From Candidatus Brocadiia bacterium (GTDB lineage Bacteria; Planctomycetota; MHYJ01; JACQXL01): a stretch of 9,524 nt of DNA. The position numbers were made by a program, and so were the translations under genes. The notes beneath the pieces were generated by a model that had not been told where the DNA came from, did not search any database, and worked only from the letters and a program-made list of their open reading frames with translations. Every line of letters starts with the position of its first letter. Positions within the stretch are counted from its first letter, which is position 1. The stretch lies in NCBI GenBank assembly GCA_020062035.1, contig JAGUXD010000184.1:1-9524 (forward strand), read 5' to 3'. Below are positions 1 through 5,133 of this stretch, piece after piece.

Positions 1-173
1 CGATAGTGGGGGAAAGGAAATTCGCCTTTGCCAGGAATTATCCTATTAAAGCAAAACGACTTCTTTTACACTCCGCTTTTCTTTCGTTTATACACCCTGT
101 AAGCGGGCAAAGAATGAGTTTTACATCAAATATGCTTGACCCCGAACCCTTCGTGGCACAGATTAAATCTTGA
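1..173 (+). CDS. RluA/RluD-family pseudouridine synthase, C-terminal end (5' truncated by window)
   Basis: An open frame runs from the left edge (first complete codon at base 3) to a TGA at 171-173, giving 56 residues. It contains RLLLHSAFLSFIHPVSGQ, which matches the C-terminal block of RluA-family 23S rRNA/tRNA pseudouridine synthases (R-x-x-LHA-x-x-L-x-F-x-HP-x-[ST]-G). The preceding IVGERKF corresponds to the usual 'V-x-GD-x-x-Y' segment after the RTHQIRVH motif. The catalytic Asp domain lies upstream, outside the window. These enzymes isomerise uridine to pseudouridine in structured RNA in the cytoplasm. The end DPEPFVAQIKS replaces the usual 'PLPxDFxxxL' tail. The next gene starts 33 nt downstream on the same strand. 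The family call is fairly firm; the exact subfamily (RluA, RluC or RluD) cannot be set from this fragment. Confidence 0.8.
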   Translation, partial: IVGERKFAFARNYPIKAKRLLLHSAFLSFIHPVSGQRMSFTSNMLDPEPFVAQIKS

Positions 174-182
174 TTTTGCTCC

Positions 183-196
183 GGATAATTTTATCC
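183..196. repeat. Perfect inverted repeat upstream of the small membrane protein gene
   Basis: GGATAA-TT-TTATCC is a perfect 6-bp inverted repeat with a 2-nt centre, 10 nt upstream of the ATG at 207. It could be an operator or coincidence in AT-rich DNA. A weak promoter-like pair overlaps it (TTGATT at 170-175 and TATCCT at 192-197, 16-bp spacer). If that pair is used, the transcript would start almost at the ATG. No SD-like sequence precedes this ATG. Confidence 0.3.
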
Positions 197-206
197 TATC
201 AATTAT

Positions 207-440
207 ATGAACAAGTTATTGAATTACCTCTTTTATTTATCTTTATCCTTAGTAATCGGATTAGGATTTTTGTTGCATTCCCGCCCCTGCGGGACAGGAG
301 AACATTCTATCTGGTATCATAAAATCCCTGTATTTGATATTTTGTTTGGATTTATAGGTTGTATTATCTTAATCCTATTCTCTAAATTTATCATAGCGAA
401 TTTAGTGAAACGAAAAGAAGATTATTGGAAGGCGCAGTAA
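207..440 (+). CDS. Small two-helix membrane protein paired with antiporter subunit
   Basis: This 77-residue protein has two predicted membrane segments. The first is about residues 5-23 (LNYLFYLSLSLVIGLGFLL) and the second about residues 44-66, around VFDILFGFIGCIILIL. A basic/acidic tail with KRKEDYW follows. The pattern 'FGFxGCxxLILxSK ... EDYW' recalls, from memory, short membrane proteins encoded next to Mrp/complex I-like antiporter subunits in anaerobic bacteria, but I cannot give it a family name. Its TAA ends one base before the ATG of the 561-residue antiporter gene, so translation is probably coupled and the two products may assemble together. The hydrophilic loop between the helices contains the residues RPCGTG, encoded by a GC-rich inverted repeat (280-293) that contrasts with the AT-rich gene. 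No enzymatic role can be assigned. Confidence 0.7.
   Translation: MNKLLNYLFYLSLSLVIGLGFLLHSRPCGTGEHSIWYHKIPVFDILFGFIGCIILILFSKFIIANLVKRKEDYWKAQ
280..293. repeat. GC-rich inverted repeat inside the small membrane protein gene
   Basis: CCCGC-CCCT-GCGGG forms a 5-bp stem with a 4-nt loop and is followed by ACAGGAG. It stands out as nearly pure G+C inside a gene dominated by A and T. It encodes the RPCG part of the loop between the two membrane helices. Confidence 0.5.
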
Positions 441-441
441 A

Positions 442-2127
442 ATGATTCATCCTTCGTTTGTTTTCTTGGCCGGGGCATTAATTGTTCCATTTCTTCGTTC
501 TCGTCTTGCCCGATTGATATTATTACTGGTTATCCCTGTAGGAGCATTTTTGCTTTTCCTTGTCCTTCCCACAGATTCTCTATCTAAAACTGTCTTTGGA
601 TACAATTTAACGCCGATAAGATTAGACGCCCTTTCTTTACCCTTTGGTTATATTTTTATTATCATCGCCTTTGGGGGAATAATTTATGCGTTACATATAA
701 AAGAAACATTTCAACATAGTGTAGCATTTTTCTATGCCGGGAGTTCCTTAGGCGCGGTCTTATCAGGCGATTTTATCACGCTTTTTATCTTCTGGGAATT
801 AATGTCTCTCTCAGCCGTCTTTCTTATCTGGTCTAATAAAACAGCTGCCTCTTTGAATGCCGGGCTTCGCTATCTGATGGTCCATATCTTTGGCGGTGTC
901 TGCCTTTTGGCCGGGATTCTCATTCATTATCACCACACTGCAAGTTTCTCATTCGGCACAATCGGAGATTCGCCGGGCAGGTTATTTATCCTTTTAGGAT
1001 TTATGATAAATGCCGCTGTAGTTCCTTTTCATTCCTGGCTTACTGACGCTTATCCTGAAGGCACAATCACGGGCAGCGTCTTTTTAAGTGCCTTTACCAC
1101 AAAGACAGCGGTTTATGTCTTGGCACGTGGATTTGATGGCTCGGAATTACTGATGTGGTTAGGCGCAATTATGGCAATTTATGGCGTTCTCTTTGCAACT
1201 ATAGAAAATGACCTGCGCCGACTTCTTTCTTATCATATCGTAAGTCAGGTCGGTTATATGGTCGCTGGCGTCGGCATAGGCACTTATCTTAGTATTAACG
1301 GCTCAATTGCCCATGCTTTTTCTCATATCCTTTATAAGGCATTGCTTTTTATGTCTGCAGGAAGCATCATATATTTAACTGGTAAAAGAAAATTATCTGA
1401 CCTGCAGGAAACTAACAATAATATGTCTCTGGTAATGGTTTTCTATCTTATAGGTGCGTTCTCTATCTCAGGCATCCCACTATTTAACGGATTTATTTCT
1501 AAATCAATTACTGTCTATTCAGCAGGCGAAGCGCATCGGTATCCGATTGAATTATTATTACATCTTGCTTCAATCGGAACATTTTATTGCATCACTCTGA
1601 AAGTGCCGTATTGTTTACGGCAGACCGGCAGACCAGCAGACCAGCAAACAGTCCCAGCAGGAACATTACCTTTTAATATGATATTAGGAATGTCATTTAT
1701 TTCGTTATTATGTATTATCTTTGGAGTGTATCCTTCATTACTATATAAGATATTACCATATCAGATGGAGTTCTCGCCTTATACAGGAGTGCATATTATT
1801 AACACAATGCAATTAGTGTTAGCCACTGCCTTTGCCTTCTGGTTATTACGGCATAAATTAGTGGGTCAGGCAATAATTAATTTGGATACGGACTGGTTCT
1901 ATCGCAAAGGTGCAGTTGTATTTTTATGGCTCATTCACAAAGTTGTTCTTGCTCTGCGATTTAAGATACAGGACTATACCGGTAAAATAGTAGTCAGGGT
2001 TGGAGATTTGCTGAAATCAGAACCTCTTACCGAAAAATATTCAAGACAAAGAGGAGTAAGTTTTGGAGTCCTATTTTTCCTTATAGTTTTATTTGCGCTC
2101 TCTATAATTAAACTTTTCACCAAGTAA
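442..2127 (+). CDS. Proton-conducting antiporter subunit (MrpD / NuoL-N-like, ND5-type)
   Basis: This 561-residue, strongly hydrophobic protein has the proton_antipo_M core. Recognisable elements are FIFWELMSLSA with the membrane Glu119 (TM5), PFHSWLTDAYPEG near 195-207, TTKTAVY with Lys221 (TM7), SHILYKALLFMSAG with His295 and Lys299, and PLFNGFISKS with Lys354 (TM12). These charged residues form the proton path in MrpD, NuoL, NuoM and NuoN. After the core, INLDTDWFYRKG (479-490) and an amphipathic stretch precede a last membrane helix (about 538-557), as in stand-alone MrpD-like 'subunit D' proteins. It probably moves H+ (or exchanges Na+/H+) in an inner-membrane complex. A likely SD, GGAAGG, lies 8 nt before the ATG. 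No other Mrp, Nuo or hydrogenase subunit is in the window except the 77-residue protein just upstream. A polar insert (residues 393-408) is encoded by 8-bp tandem repeats. The family is certain; the complex it belongs to is not. Confidence 0.9.
   Translation: MIHPSFVFLAGALIVPFLRSRLARLILLLVIPVGAFLLFLVLPTDSLSKTVFGYNLTPIRLDALSLPFGYIFIIIAFGGIIYALHIKETFQHSVAFFYAGSSLGAVLSGDFITLFIFWELMSLSAVFLIWSNKTAASLNAGLRYLMVHIFGGVCLLAGILIHYHHTASFSFGTIGDSPGRLFILLGFMINAAVVPFHSWLTDAYPEGTITGSVFLSAFTTKTAVYVLARGFDGSELLMWLGAIMAIYGVLFATIENDLRRLLSYHIVSQVGYMVAGVGIGTYLSINGSIAHAFSHILYKALLFMSAGSIIYLTGKRKLSDLQETNNNMSLVMVFYLIGAFSISGIPLFNGFISKSITVYSAGEAHRYPIELLLHLASIGTFYCITLKVPYCLRQTGRPADQQTVPAGTLPFNMILGMSFISLLCIIFGVYPSLLYKILPYQMEFSPYTGVHIINTMQLVLATAFAFWLLRHKLVGQAIINLDTDWFYRKGAVVFLWLIHKVVLALRFKIQDYTGKIVVRVGDLLKSEPLTEKYSRQRGVSFGVLFFLIVLFALSIIKLFTK
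1619..1650 (+). repeat. 8-bp tandem repeat inside the antiporter gene
   Basis: Four consecutive octamers can be read: GGCAGACC, GGCAGACC, AGCAGACC and AGCAAACA. The first two are identical, the third differs by one base, and the fourth is degenerate. The array encodes the polar stretch RQTGRPADQQT in the loop before the next membrane helix (PFNMILGMSF). Because 8 is not a multiple of 3, gain or loss of one unit would shift the reading frame. Confidence 0.75.
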
Positions 2128-2172
2128 AATTCAGCCACAGGCTTAATACATTTTCCTATACTGTAAATAAAA

Positions 2173-2211
2173 AGCCCCCCGACGCCCCGATGAAATCGGG
2201 GTCGGGGGGCT
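2173..2211 (-). terminator. Intrinsic terminator for the leftward phasin-like transcript
   Basis: A long GC-rich hairpin pairs AGCCCCCCGAC...CCCGAT with ATCGGGGTCGGGGGGCT. It has about 17 base pairs, a 2-nt GC bulge and a GAA loop at 2192-2194. Read on the minus strand, the stem is followed at once by TTTTTATTTAC (2173 down to 2163), a proper U-tract. Read on the plus strand there is no T-run (TGTGACCACC). It therefore terminates leftward transcription about 100 nt past the stop of the phasin-like gene. The stem could still slow rightward transcription from the antiporter gene. Confidence 0.8.
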
Positions 2212-2268
2212 GTGACCACCAGGTAATTTAGCCATATTGTTTTGGGAACACGAAATTTGTTATCTTTC

Positions 2269-2297
2269 CTCACCGAGACCAACATAGTCTCTGTGAG
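2269..2297. terminator. Hairpin between convergent genes, possible rightward terminator
   Basis: CTCACCGAGAC (2269-2279) pairs with GTCTCTGTGAG (2287-2297) with a single mismatch, leaving a 7-nt loop CAACATA. It starts 13 nt after the stop of the leftward phasin-like gene. On the plus strand it is followed by a T-rich but interrupted stretch (ATTCTTTGCTACTTTATTTTG), so it may end transcription from the antiporter gene. The 183-nt spacer 2128-2310 holds this hairpin and the terminator at 2173-2211; I see no gene in it. Confidence 0.45.
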
Positions 2298-2310
2298 ATT
2301 CTTTGCTACT

Positions 2311-2679
2311 TTATTTTGTTGCCCTTTTTGAGGTATCCGAAGAATTAACGAAATTCTCCATCTTTTTGATGCTCTCGTCCATCATATTCCAATACTGCTG
2401 TTGTCCTTGCTTTGCGCGGTTCGTCCAATCAGCAATCAACTTCTTGCTCTCATCTTGAACCACAGTTCCTTGTTTAAAAAGAGCATCCATTGTTTTTTCC
2501 CACTGCTCCATAGACATCTTCATTATCTGCATTGTCGTTGTTGTATAATCTTTTGCAATATTAAACACGGTTTGTGCCATTTTTTGTTGGTCAAACATCC
2601 TGTTCACTCCTTTCATTCCCTCATTAATATAGGCTAAAATCTCCTGTGCCATTTTCTCGTGGCTAAATATGCCATCCAT
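2311..2679 (-). CDS. Phasin-like helical protein
   Basis: This soluble 122-residue protein should be almost entirely alpha-helical, with no membrane segment or signal peptide. It is rich in Met (13 residues), Gln and Lys. The segment QDESKKLIADWTNRAKQGQQQY (76-96) has the amphipathic pattern of the C-terminal half of phasins, the proteins that coat polyhydroxyalkanoate granules. KMAQ occurs twice (residues 9-12 and 33-36), hinting at heptad-like repeats. The start is the ATG at 2679, not the in-frame GTG at 2691, because that GTG lies inside a very strong SD (AGGGGGTGAT) spaced 7 nt from the ATG. The gene has its own promoter and terminator. No PHA synthase or other PHA gene is in the window, so the granule role is inferred from composition and pattern only. 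A generic coiled-coil or nucleoid/stress protein is the alternative. Confidence 0.6.
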   Translation of the reverse strand: MDGIFSHEKMAQEILAYINEGMKGVNRMFDQQKMAQTVFNIAKDYTTTTMQIMKMSMEQWEKTMDALFKQGTVVQDESKKLIADWTNRAKQGQQQYWNMMDESIKKMENFVNSSDTSKRATK

Positions 2680-2682
2680 CCT

Positions 2683-2697
2683 TTTTATCACCCCCTC
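2683..2697 (-). promoter_or_regulatory. Strong Shine-Dalgarno that decides the phasin-like start
   Basis: On the minus strand, AGAGGGGGTGAT differs from the ideal anti-SD match AGGAGGTGAT by one base in its 10-nt core. AAAAAGG and then ATG (2679-2677) follow. The upstream GTG candidate (2691-2689) is part of this SD, so it is unlikely to be the start codon. Confidence 0.75.
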
Positions 2698-2725
2698 TTA
2701 TTTTCTCGGCAAAAATTGAATTAGT

Positions 2726-2754
2726 ATATTATATTATTTATCCATTTTTGTCAA
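2726..2754 (-). promoter_or_regulatory. Sigma70-type promoter of the phasin-like gene
   Basis: On the minus strand a perfect TTGACA (-35, 2754-2749) is followed by AT-rich DNA. A -10 can be read as TAATAT (2731-2726) with a 17-bp spacer, or as TATAAT (2733-2728) with a 15-bp spacer. Transcription would begin near 2719, giving a leader of about 40 nt that contains the strong SD. The promoter lies 28 nt beyond the nadA stop, and no terminator is visible between them, so readthrough from nadA may add to expression. Confidence 0.7.
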
Positions 2755-2782
2755 GAGAAACTTTGAAAAATATTCGTAATTT

Positions 2783-3691
2783 TTATGTAATGCTCAACAT
2801 CCGCTGGATTGACCTAATCGCAAGGCTGGCAATATCATCAGGAACACTTACCCGGCTCTCCATATCTTCTAATGCCCACATAATCTTCTCTAATGTATTG
2901 AGTTTCATATTGGGACAATCCGCAAGGTCTCCTGCAGCAATAAATGTCTTGTCCGGATTCTCTTTCTTAAGCCGATGCAGTATTCCTATTTCTGTGCCGA
3001 TAATAAATTCCTTGTCCTGATAGTCCTGACAATATTTCAGGATTCCGCATGTGGATGCAACCTTATCCGATAAAGCAATCACCGAGGATGTGCATTCAGG
3101 GTGAACCACTACTTTTGCCTTCGGATACAGTTTCTTTTTCTGTTGGATGTTTTCGGGTCTGATTCTGCGATGGGTCGGGCAATAACCACGCCAGAGAATC
3201 ATCTCGCGTCCGGTTTGAGACCTGACATAATCGCCTAAATGCTGGTCCGGAATAAAAATAATCCTTTTCCCTTCTGGAATCGTCTTTACTACTTTTACTG
3301 CATTGGAAGAGGTGCAACAATAATCGCTTTGTGCCTTTATAGCGGCGCTGCTGTTTATATATGTAACCACAACTGTATCCGGATATTGCTTCTTTAATTC
3401 TTTAAGTTCTCTTGGTGTAATCATATTTGCCAGAGGACAGCCTGCGTGAATATCAGGCATCAGGACAACCTTACCCGGGCACAAAATAGCGGTGGTTTCT
3501 GCCATAAAATGGACACCGCAGAAGACGATTACTTTAGTATCAGTGCGGCTGAAAGCGGTTTGAGCCAAGCCAAGAGAATCGCCGACATAATCAGCGATAT
3601 CCTGAACTTCAGGAATTTGATAATTATGCGCCAGAATTATGGCTTCTCGTTCCTTCTTGAGTTCCTGAATACGAGTAATTATTGATGTCAT
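2783..3691 (-). CDS. nadA: Quinolinate synthase NadA
   Basis: This 302-residue protein condenses iminoaspartate with dihydroxyacetone phosphate to quinolinate in de novo NAD synthesis, using an oxygen-sensitive [4Fe-4S] cluster. The three cluster cysteines align by motif: Cys85 in HAGCPLANM, Cys171 in GYCPTH and Cys259 in DCPNMK. Substrate-binding positions are also present: His21 and Tyr23 (AHNYQ), Ser39 (GDSLG), Tyr111 and Asn113 (TYINSSA), and His197-Pro-Glu-Cys (HPEC). The length matches the short (~300 residue) archaeal/Thermotoga-type NadA, without the long E. coli-type extension. Extra cysteines occur nearby (Cys205-type region STCGILKYC, residues 213-221), where the common motif is STSG or STGG. 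No nadB or nadC is in the window. The gene reads away from the M16 peptidase and toward the phasin-like gene. Its start is the ATG at 3691, which has no SD and sits just behind a -10 box. Confidence 0.96.
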   Translation of the reverse strand: MTSIITRIQELKKEREAIILAHNYQIPEVQDIADYVGDSLGLAQTAFSRTDTKVIVFCGVHFMAETTAILCPGKVVLMPDIHAGCPLANMITPRELKELKKQYPDTVVVTYINSSAAIKAQSDYCCTSSNAVKVVKTIPEGKRIIFIPDQHLGDYVRSQTGREMILWRGYCPTHRRIRPENIQQKKKLYPKAKVVVHPECTSSVIALSDKVASTCGILKYCQDYQDKEFIIGTEIGILHRLKKENPDKTFIAAGDLADCPNMKLNTLEKIMWALEDMESRVSVPDDIASLAIRSIQRMLSIT

Positions 3692-3703
3692 AAATATTGT
3701 GAT

Positions 3704-3732
3704 ATTATATATATTCTATTATATTAAAGCAA
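3704..3732 (-). promoter_or_regulatory. nadA promoter with a very short leader
   Basis: On the minus strand TTGCTT (3732-3727), a 17-bp spacer and a perfect TATAAT (3709-3704) precede the nadA ATG by only 12 nt. The predicted transcript start is about 3697, leaving a leader of roughly 5-6 nt with no room for an SD. A small inverted repeat AATAT-TGTG-ATATT (3693-3706) overlaps the -10 and the start site and might be an operator, though the region is AT-rich enough for chance. The same 72-nt divergent spacer (3692-3763) must also hold the M16 peptidase promoter, for which I see no convincing boxes. Confidence 0.6.
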
Positions 3733-3763
3733 CTAATATGCAAAACCGAGCGGTGAAAACCTT

Positions 3764-5074
3764 ATGAACAAAGTCTTCAACAAATCGCTTCAGGAAAAAT
3801 ATTATTTTACCCATCTTGAGAATGGCTTGCCGGTTTTCGTCATCCCGAAAAAAGGCATCAACGAGAAGGTCGCTCTTATTTCTGTGAAATACGGTTCCAC
3901 AGATAACAGATGGGGAGATACTACGGTCCCTAACGGCATCGCCCATTTCTTAGAGCATCAGCAGTTCAAAAAAGAACAGGGCGATATCTTAACGCTCTTC
4001 GCCCGTTATGGCGCTTCTTGTAACGCCTCTACCAGTTATCAGACCACTACTTATCATTTCTCCTGCACAGACCATTTTGATGATAATTTGGATATCCTTC
4101 TTAAAACCGTATTCAGCACCTATTTTAACGCCGAAGGTATCGCAAAAGAAAAGGCAATTATTGAACAGGAACTACGGATGTATCAGGATATGCCTCATTT
4201 CAGGGTCTATGACAACCTGATGAAAAATATCTATCATAAACATCCAGCGAGAATCCCGATAGGTGGAACCGTTGAAACCGTGCGCACTATTACCGAGAAT
4301 TTACTTCGCAGGTGTTATCAAACCTTTTATCATCCTTCTAATATGGTAGCAGTAATCTGCGCTGATATGGAACCAAACAGGGCTATAGAAACACTCAAGA
4401 ATCGGATAACGAAGATTTTACCTGTGGATATGGATAAAACATTTGATGCCTCAAAAGACATCACACGACTCCTGCCCGAAGAGCCGGCAGACGTAAAAAA
4501 CCACTCATCCACAGAAAAAATGCCAGTAAGCACCCCATATCTACTCATCGGCTACAAAGACACTCATTCAGGAATGAACGGAATCCCCTTCTTAAAACAA
4601 AACATTATTACAGATATATTACTTGAACTAATCTTTGGTAAGAGTTCCAGGTTATACTCTAAACTATATGAGGAAAAACTCATTGATGACCGTTTTGGTT
4701 GTGGTTATATCGCGTATCAAACCTTTGGATTTGTTCTTATTTCTGCAGAGACCGAAAAACCTGATGTCTTACACTCAATAATCCTGAACGAATTAAAGAA
4801 ACTATCTCAACAGAAACTATGTAAAAAGCAACAGATGGAATTCCTCAAAAGAAAGATGCTCGGGAAATTTATCTGGACATTCAATTCGCCGATGGCGATT
4901 GCGGCATTATTTGCCGGATATTATTTTAACAATATCATCTCATTCCTGGATGGTTCTCAGGTTTATGATACACCCAACCTTATTCGTAAAATCAGTGCTG
5001 ATGATATTCAGGAACGATTCAGTAAAATCCTTGATGAAAGATACCAATCCATCTCGCTAATCAATCCACTTTAA
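3764..5074 (+). CDS. M16-family zinc peptidase (YmfH-like)
   Basis: This 436-residue insulinase-family (M16) protein carries the inverted zinc motif HFLEH (His61, Glu64, His65) after GIA. The downstream acidic ligand lies in IIEQELRMYQD (Glu136 most likely, Glu134 possible). The stretch RVYDNLMKNIYHKHPARIPIGGT (147-169) matches the 'Y..HP....I.GT' block seen in YmfH-type M16 peptidases. The C-terminal half holds the second, non-catalytic M16 domain with the GKSSRLYSKLYEEKLI block (292-307). There is no signal peptide, so it should be cytoplasmic. M16 enzymes of this size usually work as dimers or as pairs of active and inactive subunits; YmfH commonly has a YmfF-like partner, and none is in the window. 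GGTGA lies 7 nt before the ATG. It reads toward trpE with a 59-nt gap. The family is clear; the substrate is unknown. Confidence 0.9.
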   Translation: MNKVFNKSLQEKYYFTHLENGLPVFVIPKKGINEKVALISVKYGSTDNRWGDTTVPNGIAHFLEHQQFKKEQGDILTLFARYGASCNASTSYQTTTYHFSCTDHFDDNLDILLKTVFSTYFNAEGIAKEKAIIEQELRMYQDMPHFRVYDNLMKNIYHKHPARIPIGGTVETVRTITENLLRRCYQTFYHPSNMVAVICADMEPNRAIETLKNRITKILPVDMDKTFDASKDITRLLPEEPADVKNHSSTEKMPVSTPYLLIGYKDTHSGMNGIPFLKQNIITDILLELIFGKSSRLYSKLYEEKLIDDRFGCGYIAYQTFGFVLISAETEKPDVLHSIILNELKKLSQQKLCKKQQMEFLKRKMLGKFIWTFNSPMAIAALFAGYYFNNIISFLDGSQVYDTPNLIRKISADDIQERFSKILDERYQSISLINPL

Positions 5075-5094
5075 TAATATCCCGGTGGGATTAT

Positions 5095-5123
5095 TTGACA
5101 TCCGGTAGAGCGCATTGTAAAAT
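5095..5123 (+). promoter_or_regulatory. Near-consensus sigma70 promoter of the trp operon
   Basis: TTGACA (5095-5100) and TAAAAT (5118-5123) are separated by exactly 17 bp, which makes this one of the best promoter matches in the window. Transcription should begin near 5130, about 4 nt before the ATG at 5134, so trpE mRNA made here would be almost leaderless. There is no room for a Trp-codon leader peptide or attenuator between this promoter and trpE. A short inverted repeat ATCCC-GGT-GGGAT (5079-5091) lies just upstream of the -35 and could be an operator or a weak end signal for the peptidase gene. Confidence 0.7.
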
Positions 5124-5133
5124 GCCTACAATT

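Noticed and set aside
1974..2285. Minus-strand open frame of 103 codons across the antiporter 3' end and the terminator
   Set aside because: It runs through the terminator stem (giving a PRPRFHRGVGG-type peptide) and antisense to conserved antiporter codons, has no SD, and resembles no family I recognise.
2679..2691. GTG at 2691 as the phasin-like start
   Set aside because: The GTG is inside the SD sequence that fits the ATG at 2679 with ideal spacing.
5095..5133. TTG at 5095 as the trpE start, with GGTGGG 5 nt upstream
   Set aside because: The TTG is part of a near-perfect -35 box with a correctly spaced -10, and residues before MPKIFSIEIP have no resemblance to TrpE N termini. It remains possible if transcription comes from the peptidase gene.
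5075..5133. Trp leader peptide, attenuator or T-box upstream of trpE
   Set aside because: Only 59 nt separate the peptidase stop and trpE. There is no Trp-rich short frame, and no competing hairpins or T-box sequence are visible.
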